DNA of 64,000 nt from Novipirellula galeiformis (GTDB lineage: Bacteria > Planctomycetota > Planctomycetia > Pirellulales > Pirellulaceae), in contig NZ_SJPT01000007.1 of assembly GCF_007860095.1 (NCBI RefSeq), forward strand, positions 62,001 to 126,000. Reading direction: 5' to 3'. Positions within the stretch are counted from its first letter, which is position 1. Each line of letters starts with the position of its first letter. Made by a program: the position numbers and the translations under genes. Below, piece by piece: positions 17,509 to 26,505 of this stretch. The notes below the pieces were generated by a model. That model was not told the DNA's origin. It worked only from the letters and a program-made list of their open reading frames with translations, and searched no databases.

Positions 17509-17528
17509 TGGCGCACTATCGTGCGCCA
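17509..17528 (+). terminator. Hairpin after bcp
   Basis: An 8-bp perfect inverted repeat (17509-17516 with 17521-17528) and a 4-base loop, 26 bases after the bcp stop. No T-run follows at once, so strength is uncertain. Confidence 0.45.
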
Positions 17529-17650
17529 TCGTGTTAGCACATGGTTAATTTTGATGTAGCGAGCGTCGCACGATGGTGGCCCCCGTTCTGGGTGAACGTA
17601 GCTAGGGCTTGAATCCCACGTCATTTCTCAAATGGCTCAAGCCCCAGTAG

Positions 17651-17691
17651 ATCTAGACCCGGTGAATCTAGACCCGGTGAATCTAGACCCA
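17651..17691. repeat. 15-bp tandem repeat, 2.7 copies
   Basis: The unit atctagacccggtga occurs at 17651-17665 and 17666-17680, then 11 bases of a third copy. Copies are identical. It lies 48 bases beyond the 3' end of the leftward groES gene. Confidence 0.9.
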
Positions 17692-17738
17692 GCTCTCGCA
17701 CCCAACCGGGGCGAACGCCGGGGCGCAACCCCAGCCGA

Positions 17739-18062
17739 TTATTCTGGCGTCTTCTTGCGGAACACCGCGACCACGTCTTCGACCGGAATCACAAACAATT
17801 GATTGTCGTGTTCCAAATCAACAGGGATCATATTCTTGGGATGGAACAAGATTTTGTCGTACTGGCGTAACGGCAATTCTTCGTCGTTTTCCACCACGGC
17901 GCTGATCGTCACGATTCGGCCCGTGATTGTGGGGATCTCTGCTGCATCCGGCAACGCGATACCGCCGCGGGTTTCCCGCTTCGGCTCGTCTTTGCGAACT
18001 AAAACACGATCTCCGATTGGTTCAACGTACTCGAATGTTGCAGTCGAGTTCTTCTTCGCCAT
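17739..18062 (-). CDS. groES: Co-chaperonin GroES (solitary)
   Basis: 107 residues, about ten longer than typical GroES owing to an N-terminal Lys/Asn/Ser/Thr tail. The Cpn10 core begins Pro-Ile-Gly-Asp-Arg-Val-Leu-Val-Arg. The mobile-loop region has Thr-Arg-Gly-Gly-Ile-Ala-Leu-Pro-Asp, and the beta-barrel and C-terminal strands are present. GroES caps the GroEL folding chamber in the cytoplasm. No groEL lies next to it, unlike the usual groESL operon, so it may be one of several paralogues; planctomycetes often have more than one. I saw no CIRCE-type inverted repeat in the 134 bases upstream. Confidence 0.9.
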   Translation of the reverse strand: MAKKNSTATFEYVEPIGDRVLVRKDEPKRETRGGIALPDAAEIPTITGRIVTISAVVENDEELPLRQYDKILFHPKNMIPVDLEHDNQLFVIPVEDVVAVFRKKTPE

Positions 18063-18196
18063 TACGATCCTAAACTAAAGACATGGTGTGAACGGATTGG
18101 TTAATCCGGCTTATTTTCACCTCTCCGCAAGGATCCGTCGAGGCGGCAGACGATTTAGCCAGCGTATTAATCGCTGCTAAGCGGTTGCGGGCTGGC

Positions 18197-20038
18197 CTAG
18201 TCTTTTCCTTCATGTTCGATTTGAGGCCAATATTCGTCTTCGAAGGCGTCATCGAGATGGAAATCAGGGCTATTGTCTAGGTCGTGACATTCCATGCACT
18301 TTTCCTTGGCTTTGGCCAGGGGCAATTTCATCGCATCACGAAGCAAATCCCGCTCCTTTTCGCCGATCGTCGCTCCAGCCGCCTCGGCCGCCGAATGCTC
18401 CGCACCGGGACCATGACAGTTTTCACAGCCGTTGCCCGTCAAATGAGGGGTACCCTCGAGCGACAAGTAACCCGACGTGTAGGGATAGTAGTTCTGAGGA
18501 TTCCATCCCGTGACATGACAACTCAAGCATTCGGGATCGAAATGACGCGGCACGTCACTCCGCTCTCCAGGATGGACGAGTGATTCGGTCGCGTCAAAAT
18601 GCGGCGAGTTTTCCCAGATGTCGTAGGCGGTCGTGTGGCACTCACCACATTTTTTACTGCCGACAAAACTGCGTCGCGTCGAGGTCGGAATCGGACGCAG
18701 GCCGAGTCCTTCGAGGCCAAGATCCCGCAGTTGATTTTGGTACTCCGCCATCAGACTTCGCATTTCTTTGGCGTCTTCAAATTCATCCGTCAACGGAACT
18801 CGGCAGTACTTCATCGGCGCGTTTCGGTACAACCCGACGAGCCCTACGTACATGCCCTTGTTGCCCGTCACCAGCATACGCGTTTTCGTTCCTTCGATCG
18901 TTTGCGCTTGATACGTGGGTTCGCCGTAGCCGCCCGCAACGACAACGATGTCGAAGCCTTGGACGTCGCGAACCAATTGTTGCGCCGCAGCCTCTTCACC
19001 ATAAAACGTCAACACTCGAAATTCGGGCGACGCTTGATTGATGATTTCTAAAGCCGCTTTCGCAGCGGGGACCATTGGGTTGACGGCGACATCCGCAGAA
19101 AGCTCCCCTTCGACCGACGCCGGATCCAAGATCGTGGTCACGCCGACCTTCATCCCGCCCTTCTCGAACACTTTTTGTTGCGCCATAAAAGACGGTTCAT
19201 CCAGTAAAACGACATTTGCCGAAACGTACAAAATGTCGTCGACCGAATCACTCGGTGGATTGGCGACCGAGAGTAACTCGCCCACTCCCAAACGCACATC
19301 TTCGGGGCCGAAGCCGACCGATTGGTAGTTCATTCGGCGCAGCGCTTCGGCGGTTCGTTGCAGCTTGATTTCGGCTTGGATACCAAAGCGTCGCACTTGG
19401 TTGCCCGCATCCAACGGCGCCAACGTCCAACCTTCTTTTTTCAACTGTTCGATGAATGTATAGCGACGAGCGACGCCCCCTTTTTGATTCGCCAGTCCGG
19501 TACAGCCACACGGCTCGATGTAACCATGTTGGTTACCCGAAAGCACCAAGGTGAGATCGGGAACCTTCCATTTGCGGTAATCTTCGGGCCCCAGTGAGTT
19601 TTCCGGGCCTTGATTTTTGTTGGGCTCGCCTCCCGCCTGTGCTGCGTTCGCTCCCACCCCCTCGGGTTTGGCGGGCTCAGGTTTAGCAGGCGCTGCGGCG
19701 GCCTTCCCAGGCAAGGTCCCAGCTTGGTTTTGCGTCTTGCCGCCATTTTTCATGGAATCACCCTTGCTAGGGCTCGTTCCAGAAACCGCACGGACGCCAT
19801 CGGGCGTGGGAATGATTTCGATCTTGATCGGCGAGTTGCTACGGGGTGCTTGGGCATCAATCGTCCCAGCCAAGAACGCCATCAAGGTCACCGCACCAAT
19901 GCCAAGCCCAACCGAACGTAGGCTTGGTTTTGCCGGGCGACCGTCCCGATCCATGGTTTGTCTCTGCTTCGCGTCGCGTGGGGCGGTTGAAAAACCGGAC
20001 GGATCGGGCAAAGCAGGCTTCCTTACGTGATTCTTCAT
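18197..20038 (-). CDS. Tetraheme cytochrome c fused to UshA-like phosphoesterase domain
   Basis: 613 residues from the ATG at 20038; a TTG three codons earlier is less likely. An N-terminal membrane helix at about 43-62 acts as anchor or signal, followed by an Ala/Pro/Lys/Glu-rich linker. A domain at about 150-430 resembles the metallophosphoesterase/5'-nucleotidase fold (Leu-Ser-Gly-Asn-Gln-His-Gly-Tyr, Glu-Pro-Cys-Gly-Cys), but the normal metal ligand Asp-X-His is Asn-Gln-His, so catalysis is doubtful. The C-terminal cytochrome c554-like part has four CXXCH heme sites near residues 462, 500, 535 and 579. It should face the periplasm. The DUF1573 gene lies 30 bases upstream. The domain pair is known in planctomycetes but its substrate is not. 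Confidence 0.85.
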   Translation of the reverse strand: MKNHVRKPALPDPSGFSTAPRDAKQRQTMDRDGRPAKPSLRSVGLGIGAVTLMAFLAGTIDAQAPRSNSPIKIEIIPTPDGVRAVSGTSPSKGDSMKNGGKTQNQAGTLPGKAAAAPAKPEPAKPEGVGANAAQAGGEPNKNQGPENSLGPEDYRKWKVPDLTLVLSGNQHGYIEPCGCTGLANQKGGVARRYTFIEQLKKEGWTLAPLDAGNQVRRFGIQAEIKLQRTAEALRRMNYQSVGFGPEDVRLGVGELLSVANPPSDSVDDILYVSANVVLLDEPSFMAQQKVFEKGGMKVGVTTILDPASVEGELSADVAVNPMVPAAKAALEIINQASPEFRVLTFYGEEAAAQQLVRDVQGFDIVVVAGGYGEPTYQAQTIEGTKTRMLVTGNKGMYVGLVGLYRNAPMKYCRVPLTDEFEDAKEMRSLMAEYQNQLRDLGLEGLGLRPIPTSTRRSFVGSKKCGECHTTAYDIWENSPHFDATESLVHPGERSDVPRHFDPECLSCHVTGWNPQNYYPYTSGYLSLEGTPHLTGNGCENCHGPGAEHSAAEAAGATIGEKERDLLRDAMKLPLAKAKEKCMECHDLDNSPDFHLDDAFEDEYWPQIEHEGKD

Positions 20039-20068
20039 ACGACCCAAATCTGTAATGCAACGAAGGGT

Positions 20069-21337
20069 TTATTTTGGTTCCATTGAAAATTTGACACCGA
20101 TGACGAGTTGATCAACGGATTCACCATTGTCCGAAACAATCTGAATTCTGGCGTAATCCTCTTTGTTGCGTCCCAATCGCTGAATCCGCTGCGGTCCCGG
20201 AATCAATTTGATCTCCAGCGGACACAACGTCATTGAGGATCGAACGAGGTTTTCGCCAAAGCTTGCCTCGATCACTCCCTCCGGTTCCACACTTTCAATA
20301 CTGAGCTTCCTATTGTCACGATCGGAGCCCTTTAGCACAACAAAGGTTTTCGCCGTAAAGGGACCTTCGGGGGGAACTTCTCCAAAATCGTAGATGTAGC
20401 TTCCACCTTTCGATCCAGTCAACTTGGGATTCGGGATCATCGTGATTGATCCTACGACCTTGCCGGTGATCGGAACCACGAGAGAGCGACGTTCCTCGTT
20501 ACCATCCTTGTCATCGCCTGTGGTGTCGTCGGAATCACTGTCGGATTGCGGTCGCGTGAAGCTGAACGTGGCATTCTGAGAGACCGCGCCTTGTTTCATC
20601 CCCGGCTTGATCGTAATTTCGATATCGAATCCTTGCTTGGCACTGGAACTGGCGCCATCGGCCTCGGACAGATCAAACGGCTCGATTTTCACATCGGTAA
20701 ACTCGTTGAGTTCGTCACTACTAAATGTGAACGTCGGATTCTCGATTGGCCGATCTAAGTAGCTATAAAGCTTCGCCGTCACGGTCGCCTCCTGATCGGA
20801 CGAAATGTTTCCGAACGTCAATGCATCGGGAATCATTTCCAATTCGTTAACCACCCGACCCTCGATTTTCAGGTCGATCGCATAGTGCCGGGGATCGTTG
20901 GTAAGCAGTTGTGCGGATTGACCAAAGGTTTTTTGGTCCGTCTTCACATTCCACTCCATACGGACCTCGGTCTGTTCTCCAGTCTTTAGAACGTCGTTAT
21001 CCAACGTTCCGAGCGTGCACTTACACGTCGTCGCTCCCAACCGGAGCCTGAGATCCCCTTCGCCAACATTCTTGATCACAAACGTATGACGGCCCTTCTC
21101 TTCAGGTGCCATGGTGCCGAAGTCAAAGGTGTCGCCCCCCGGCAATTCGACGATCGGATTCTTGGTTTGCTTGGCTTGCGCATAAAAGTCACTGATATTT
21201 TGGCCGGTGACTTCGCCGCCATAAATCATTTCTCCCATCCGAGCGGGGCGATGGCCAAATTCCGTGTAGTTGATCCCCCATCCGGCTGCCGAACCAGCGA
21301 CTGCCACGAATGCTAACAGCACCCAAAATCTGCTCAT
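20069..21337 (-). CDS. DUF1573 domain protein, exported
   Basis: 422 residues with a signal peptide or N-terminal anchor (residues 3-20, Phe-Val-Ala-Val-Ala-Gly-Ser-Ala-Ala). The DUF1573 core at about 65-160 contains Asp-Phe-Gly-Thr-Met, then Phe-Val-Ile-Lys-Asn-Val-Gly-Glu-Gly, then Thr-Thr-Cys-Lys-Cys-Thr, the diagnostic Cys pair. The rest is a chain of Ig-like/ASPM-type beta domains with an Asp-rich, Ser/Asp repeat linker at about 265-280 that looks calcium-binding. DUF1573 proteins are secreted and abundant in planctomycetes; function unknown. It is probably in one operon with the cytochrome fusion downstream. Confidence 0.85.
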   Translation of the reverse strand: MSRFWVLLAFVAVAGSAAGWGINYTEFGHRPARMGEMIYGGEVTGQNISDFYAQAKQTKNPIVELPGGDTFDFGTMAPEEKGRHTFVIKNVGEGDLRLRLGATTCKCTLGTLDNDVLKTGEQTEVRMEWNVKTDQKTFGQSAQLLTNDPRHYAIDLKIEGRVVNELEMIPDALTFGNISSDQEATVTAKLYSYLDRPIENPTFTFSSDELNEFTDVKIEPFDLSEADGASSSAKQGFDIEITIKPGMKQGAVSQNATFSFTRPQSDSDSDDTTGDDKDGNEERRSLVVPITGKVVGSITMIPNPKLTGSKGGSYIYDFGEVPPEGPFTAKTFVVLKGSDRDNRKLSIESVEPEGVIEASFGENLVRSSMTLCPLEIKLIPGPQRIQRLGRNKEDYARIQIVSDNGESVDQLVIGVKFSMEPK

Positions 21338-21455
21338 AACTCGACCGTTCTAGTTCATTCGAGGGAAAAAGAGACGAGACCGACCATTGACGGTCATCCG
21401 GATGCCGGCCCATCAGCGGCGACAGCCCAGCATCTCCCAATAACAAGGAATCGCC

Positions 21456-24038
21456 CTACGGTACGTCCGTTAGCGGCGATTGGTTCATCAACAACTCGCT
21501 AGCGGGGCGCCGCTGCGGCTCAGTCGCAACTCGGATTCCAAGCGGACGAGCCTCAAGAATCATTTGATTGTCCAGCATTCGCCCCATATTAAATCCAAGT
21601 CCGGCGAGCCATTCCGCCCGCTTCGCCATCGTCGTCGCCAATTCTGCATCCCCAGCGGCCTTTGCCACTTCGGCCAATTGAGCTGCCATCCACTGATTCG
21701 ACGGGCTCCAGCGCGCCGCCTCGGTAAACGTTTGCAAAGCATCCTGCAAATCATTGGGCTGCCCGAACCGCTGATAAACGTGGAGTTGCCCGGTACCCAA
21801 TTCACGATAAAGACTGGGATCCTCTCCGCCACGCCGCTTGGTCTGCTCGACCAGGGCATGCCAAGTTTCGCGGAGTGCCGCGTTTTCGGGATTCGCGTTG
21901 TCCTCGGCCGCTCGCACAATTTGCCAGCGATACACATCTGTCCGCCAACGCGCGGCTTCGGTCGACCAAGGATCCGCCGCCATCGCTTGGCCGAGCAAGC
22001 GGTCCAGCGAAGCAAAATCCGCTCTCCCCCGCGTGTTCCCAATCGCACTCAGCAACCCTTGTTGTCGCGAGACCGGCAAAATTGAAACCAGCACAATTCC
22101 CCCCAGCAAAACCACCGCCAACACCGGCATCACGGCGTTCCATTTCGTGGATCGATTCTCGTCGCCGGAGCGATTTTCGTTGCCAGAGATTTGCCCAGCG
22201 GAACTTGGCTCGCGATCGAGATCGCCCTGCACACGCGTCTCGAATCCCGGTTTCAGCGTTTCACGCTCTCGCACTGCAACTTTGCGACAAATCACCGCGC
22301 TGATCAACCAAACTCCGATGGCCACCCCAGGCACCGTCCAACCGCCGGCGATCGTCAGATGAATCATCATTGCCACCAATGCCGCAGCCCCAAGCCAGTG
22401 AAGTTCACGGTCATTCATCCCGCTGAGACTGCTCCACGCCAACACCATCGCCGCGACAGACAACGGAATGCTGAACAAATTGGCCTCCAGATCAGGGATG
22501 CTCCAGCTCAGGAAACCGATCGCCCAAACCAGTAAAAAACTCAGCCCTGCTCCGAACCAAACGAACCATCCGGCATTGCCCCCACGTTCGCGTGGGGAAC
22601 CGTCGGTGGCGTGGACGCCATCATTGATTTCTGGGGCCTGGAGATTTTCGCTCGGCTCGTTCTCCGCCAGCAACCGGCGCTGACGAACCCAACACACTCC
22701 CACCGCCCCCGAAAGCACGACCAATAATGCCGCCGCAATCCATCCACCACTGGCCAATGTTTCAAAAAAGAAGTTATGTGGCTCGGCGATTTGCTCATTC
22801 GCACTCGGCTCACGAAATTGCTCGTAAATCATTTGGTAGTTGCCGGGCCCGGCACCGAAGAGCGGCATCTCCTTGACCATGGCGATCGTCGACCGCCAAT
22901 ACTGCAACCGAAACGCCAATGACGCCGGAGCCTGTTCGAACCACTCGCGGTTACCCCACGTCAAGACTCCCCCCAACACGCCTCCCCCGAGCAATCCAAT
23001 CGCCATCAACGCTCCGATCACCGTTCGTCGGTGACGCCCCAAATCGACCGAAGACAACAACAAAAACGCTGCCCCCAAAAAGCCTGCCACAATTGCGGAG
23101 CGGCTACCGGTCGCGATCAAGGAAGCGAGCAACGTAGCGGTCAATCCAATCCAGCCGACGCGTTGTGCTACCGACATCGAGGACCATCGGAACCACAACC
23201 CCGCCAAGGCAATCATCCCTCCCATCACGAGCACCCCCGCCAACGAATTGGCCAAGGCAAACGTGCCGGTGGGGCCGCCATCACGCAAGCGATTTTCGAA
23301 AACCATTCGCTCGGATGATCCCGGCGGCGCATCGATGCCAGCCAATTGCAGCATTTGTTCGGGGTTCACCTGATACGCGATTCGCATCTGGGGAAGACTG
23401 ATAAAATATTGATGCAGTCCATGCACGCCTTGAGCGATCGCGCAGCCCAGCAACAACGTCACGCTGGCACGCACCCACATCGAATGAGCGAACAAGCGTC
23501 GTGCTGCATAAAAAATAGCCGCCGCGCTAATCCAGACCCAAGCTTCGTTGGTCCCCAACCGCAAATTCCCGATGTTGCTGCGTCCGAACGCGGCAATCAT
23601 GATCCATCCACCGAGCAACCACGGCACTAGATCCAAAACGAGCGACAAACGCGACGACGATGCGTTTTGCTTGGGGTCTCGTGCTCCGAGTCGCTCCGCA
23701 AACGCAGTGACGATCAACACGAGCAAACAGAACACGCAAAACCAAAGCGCGTCCCCACGCTCGACCGCAACGCTATCGCTGGGGTGATACTGCGCATAAA
23801 CCAAAACGCCCGCCAACACTGTGGCCGCAATGCCGCCGAACAGCGTCGATCGCACGGGCGTCTTCGAGCGCGCGGGCTTCATCGATGCTGCGGGCACAGC
23901 CTGAGAACCACGCTGAAGCGACGCTCTGGGATCCGCAGAAGCCGTCGACCGACCCCGATTCCGCTCGCTGGAACGCTCTATTTTTTGTCGCTTTGCCACT
24001 GAGTCGATTCCAAGATAATCACAAGCAACAACATGCAC
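21456..24038 (-). CDS. O-antigen ligase/polymerase family membrane protein with C-terminal TPRs
   Basis: Up to 860 residues. The start is uncertain: ATG 24038 overlaps the upstream gene by 61 bases, GTG 23999 overlaps by 22, and ATG 23882 does not overlap. About a dozen membrane helices follow a basic N-terminal tail. The Wzy_C/WaaL region has Gly-Ala-Gly-Pro-Gly-Asn-Tyr and Pro-His-Asn-Phe-Phe-Phe-Glu with Ala-Ser-Gly-Gly-Trp, the conserved periplasmic loop. The last 150 residues are soluble TPR-like helices (Tyr-Arg-Glu-Leu-Gly-Thr; Phe-Thr-Glu-Ala-Ala-Arg-Trp-Ser-Pro). The family polymerises or ligates polyprenyl-linked glycans at the periplasmic face. Its WecA-like neighbour would supply the lipid-linked sugar. 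Confidence 0.88.
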   Translation of the reverse strand: MHVVACDYLGIDSVAKRQKIERSSERNRGRSTASADPRASLQRGSQAVPAASMKPARSKTPVRSTLFGGIAATVLAGVLVYAQYHPSDSVAVERGDALWFCVFCLLVLIVTAFAERLGARDPKQNASSSRLSLVLDLVPWLLGGWIMIAAFGRSNIGNLRLGTNEAWVWISAAAIFYAARRLFAHSMWVRASVTLLLGCAIAQGVHGLHQYFISLPQMRIAYQVNPEQMLQLAGIDAPPGSSERMVFENRLRDGGPTGTFALANSLAGVLVMGGMIALAGLWFRWSSMSVAQRVGWIGLTATLLASLIATGSRSAIVAGFLGAAFLLLSSVDLGRHRRTVIGALMAIGLLGGGVLGGVLTWGNREWFEQAPASLAFRLQYWRSTIAMVKEMPLFGAGPGNYQMIYEQFREPSANEQIAEPHNFFFETLASGGWIAAALLVVLSGAVGVCWVRQRRLLAENEPSENLQAPEINDGVHATDGSPRERGGNAGWFVWFGAGLSFLLVWAIGFLSWSIPDLEANLFSIPLSVAAMVLAWSSLSGMNDRELHWLGAAALVAMMIHLTIAGGWTVPGVAIGVWLISAVICRKVAVRERETLKPGFETRVQGDLDREPSSAGQISGNENRSGDENRSTKWNAVMPVLAVVLLGGIVLVSILPVSRQQGLLSAIGNTRGRADFASLDRLLGQAMAADPWSTEAARWRTDVYRWQIVRAAEDNANPENAALRETWHALVEQTKRRGGEDPSLYRELGTGQLHVYQRFGQPNDLQDALQTFTEAARWSPSNQWMAAQLAEVAKAAGDAELATTMAKRAEWLAGLGFNMGRMLDNQMILEARPLGIRVATEPQRRPASELLMNQSPLTDVP

Positions 24039-25117
24039 CCCACAATACCGATCACCATGATCGCTTGCGGCAATTCAACATGCGTCAACAAGATCGAGGC
24101 CAAACCGCACGTGGCGGTTACAAGATAAATCGTCAACACCGCCTGAGTCCGACTCAATCCCAATTCCACCAAGCGGTGTGAAAAGTGGCTGCGGTCACCC
24201 ACGAACGGGCTTCGCCCCTGGCGAATTCGGATCCACAACACCGTCGTCATGTCATACAAAGGAACCGCCATCACGCAAAGCGGTGCAAACATCGCATGCG
24301 GTCGAGCCACGTCATTCGAAGCGAACGTCGCCATCAACATCGCAACGGCAATCAAAAACCCGATCAAATAGCTGCCTCCATCACCCATGAAAATTTTGGC
24401 GGGCGGTCGATTGTGCCACAAAAAACCGAGCAAGGAACCGCATACCACTAACAACAACGCAGCAACAAACAATTGCGGTTGCGAGGTGCCTGGATCGATC
24501 GTTGTCAACATCACGATCGCCATCGAGGTTGCAATGATGGCGGCGACGCCACCACTGAGTCCATCCATGTTGTCCAGCATGTTGAATGAATTGATCAGAC
24601 CGACAATCCAAATCACCGACAAAATCTTCGTTAACCAAGCGATCCCGATGAACGCGGTCAAACCAAAATCCAATCCATAAACAACAAAACTTGCCACCGC
24701 AAATTCGACGAGCAATCTCAGCCAAGGATTCACACCTCCCCGATCGTCAATCACGCCCAAGACGGTCAACACCGTTCCGGCCGCCAACAGCCACCACAAC
24801 GGAGCGACGCGTGACCAGATACCTTCCAAGTGCGGAATCACCTGAGCCGGCAGCAGCGTTTGCCAATCGGCGCTATCTCGCACCATTGCCACTGCGATCG
24901 TCCCCAGGGCAAATGTGCCCACGATGCCACACCAAATTCCGATTCCACCGCCCAGCGGTGTGACATTCGTATGGGTGCTGTGTCCACCCGGACGCGCAAC
25001 CAACCCCAATGCCACGGCAAACCAGCGCACCGGATAGATCGAGAGCATCGAGATCATGAAAGGGGGGACGACCGTCACAGCGATCAACCATCCGAGCCAC
25101 TGTGAAAGATCGAACAA
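23978..25117 (-). CDS. WecA/MraY-family polyprenyl-phosphate sugar-1-phosphate transferase
   Basis: 379 residues with about ten membrane helices. The start appears to be TTG at 25117, with AGGG about 9 bases upstream; the next ATG would lose part of the first helix. Conserved catalytic motifs are Asp-Asp-Arg-Gly-Gly (Mg site), Asn-Met-Leu-Asp-Asn-Met-Asp-Gly-Leu and Phe-Met-Gly-Asp-Gly-Gly-Ser, with the cytoplasmic His-Arg-Leu-Val-Glu-Leu-Gly-Leu loop that marks WecA-type rather than MraY enzymes. It transfers a sugar-1-phosphate, often GlcNAc-1-P, from UDP-sugar to undecaprenyl phosphate, starting a surface glycan. Its 3' end overlaps the O-antigen ligase gene, so both are likely made together. 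Confidence 0.92.
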   Translation of the reverse strand: MFDLSQWLGWLIAVTVVPPFMISMLSIYPVRWFAVALGLVARPGGHSTHTNVTPLGGGIGIWCGIVGTFALGTIAVAMVRDSADWQTLLPAQVIPHLEGIWSRVAPLWWLLAAGTVLTVLGVIDDRGGVNPWLRLLVEFAVASFVVYGLDFGLTAFIGIAWLTKILSVIWIVGLINSFNMLDNMDGLSGGVAAIIATSMAIVMLTTIDPGTSQPQLFVAALLLVVCGSLLGFLWHNRPPAKIFMGDGGSYLIGFLIAVAMLMATFASNDVARPHAMFAPLCVMAVPLYDMTTVLWIRIRQGRSPFVGDRSHFSHRLVELGLSRTQAVLTIYLVTATCGLASILLTHVELPQAIMVIGIVGCMLLLVIILESTQWQSDKK

Positions 25118-25430
25118 CGAAGGAACCCTATCAAGAAGATTATTGGAGCGACATTAATTTAGAGTATTAAAACATTGCGAAGCTTCGATTCGTAGCCCCG
25201 GCGGAGAAGGATTGCCCCCTAACGACACTGGACTGCAGATCGCAGCGTGGTGGGTCGTCTCGCGCGGACAGTTTACCGCGATGGGCGTGGGCTATCGCTG
25301 TTAGTACTTCATCTCGATTTGATTTTAGGGCAGCGGAACACGCGTGGGGCTTCGCATCGTTCGACAAGTGCAACGAACGTCTTGACGACTTCCGCTACGT
25401 CCCACTCGAATTTTCAATCCTGGCAAAGCA
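25118..25430. other. Gene-free spacer
   Basis: 313 bases between two leftward genes. It presumably holds the promoter of the WecA-like operon and the end of the 25431 gene. No gene, repeat or clear terminator seen. Confidence 0.45.
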
Positions 25431-26249
25431 CTAATCTCGATCTTCGTCCTTTTCTAACGGAGGCTTGGGCTGCGGAACCGCCGCCGGCACCCGATTCAAC
25501 TGCATCGCGTGGCCCTGTGAAAACCACTTATGGGCTTCTGGGTTCTGCGTTTTCAATTCGTCGAGATTTTTATATGCCTTGGTCGGTCCCGGTTTGCCTG
25601 CGATGGTTTGCGTCACCTCGATACGGCCATCGGCTTTGCCCTCGACCTTGATCGACTTGTTGTTTTCAATCACTTCGACCGACTTGGTTCCGTTGACCAC
25701 CGTGATCTTCACCGTTCTGCCCAAGCGAGCGGCGCCGTTAGCGGCTCGCAATTGAATTCGAACTGGCCGCCGAACGCCACCGCCACGCGGCATTTGGGCC
25801 ATTCCCAACGCAGCTGCGATGGCAAGCGGCGGTTGACCTGGTGTAAGTTCGTCGGATGGCTCGAGTAACGTTGTCGCTTGCTTGGAGACGCGTTGGGAAT
25901 CGCTTTGAGCAAGGGTTTCCAGCGTCGCCCGAGCTTCAAGCTCCATATAAGTATCGGAGCCGTTTAAATGTTGCTCAAAAACACGAAAGGCCCGCTCGCT
26001 GACTTCGCGACTCTCGCTATGCGTTGCCTGGGCGAGGCCTGCGATCGCTCGTTTTCCGAGCGAGCGAAGCTGGAGCGTCGCCCGTTCACGGCGTCCGAAT
26101 TGATCCGAGTCCAATTGCTCGATCAGCGTCGAGACCGGATCCGGAGGGTTCGTTACCCGATACAGTGAATCCGCTGCGGCGCACCAGCGGACTGCGATCC
26201 CCGCGAACGGGATCGCCAATAGGAATGCGGTGATGAGTCTCAGTGCCAT
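25431..26249 (-). CDS. Exported HEAT-like repeat protein, function unknown
   Basis: 272 residues from the ATG at 26249; a TTG four codons earlier is in frame. A signal peptide (hydrophobic 3-25, Cys-Ala-Ala-Ala-Asp) is followed by alpha-helical repeats (Gln-Leu-Asp-Ser-Asp-Gln-Phe-Gly-Arg-Arg-Glu-Arg-Ala-Thr; Leu-Gly-Lys-Arg-Ala-Ile-Ala-Gly-Leu) resembling the HEAT/PBS-lyase repeats common in planctomycete secreted proteins. A Pro/Arg/Gly linker leads to a small beta segment (Val-Glu-Val-Ile-Glu-Asn-Asn-Lys, Gly-Arg-Ile-Glu-Val) and a charged Pro/Lys/Asp tail. No enzyme motif is visible. The gene stands alone, with a minisatellite 67 bases upstream of its start. Confidence 0.7.
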   Translation of the reverse strand: MALRLITAFLLAIPFAGIAVRWCAAADSLYRVTNPPDPVSTLIEQLDSDQFGRRERATLQLRSLGKRAIAGLAQATHSESREVSERAFRVFEQHLNGSDTYMELEARATLETLAQSDSQRVSKQATTLLEPSDELTPGQPPLAIAAALGMAQMPRGGGVRRPVRIQLRAANGAARLGRTVKITVVNGTKSVEVIENNKSIKVEGKADGRIEVTQTIAGKPGPTKAYKNLDELKTQNPEAHKWFSQGHAMQLNRVPAAVPQPKPPLEKDEDRD

Positions 26250-26315
26250 GAAATTTCTCAATTGAAATTGGAGTCGCGGCGTCCCTTCATTTAACCCGAT
26301 CGAGGCTCATCACGC

Positions 26316-26395
26316 CATCTTCGCTCCCGGCTATCTTCGCTCCCGGCCATCTTCGCTCCCGGCCATCTTCGCTCCCGGCCATCTTCGCTCCCAGC
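26316..26395. repeat. 16-bp tandem repeat, 5 copies
   Basis: Five adjacent copies of catcttcgctcccggc at 26316, 26332, 26348, 26364 and 26380. Copy 2 differs at the first base and copy 5 near the end; copies 1, 3 and 4 are identical. The unit is not a multiple of three, so it cannot encode a constant peptide repeat. It lies between the truB 3' end and the start of the 25431 gene. Confidence 0.95.
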
Positions 26396-26505
26396 GTGGT
26401 CAACACGCTTATCGACTCCCGTCGCTCTCCCCCCTCTTTCCCGAATACAGCAGCTTTCCCGAAAACTGCGGCAAACGCCATCCGCTAAGGATTTTCGGAT
26501 CGATC

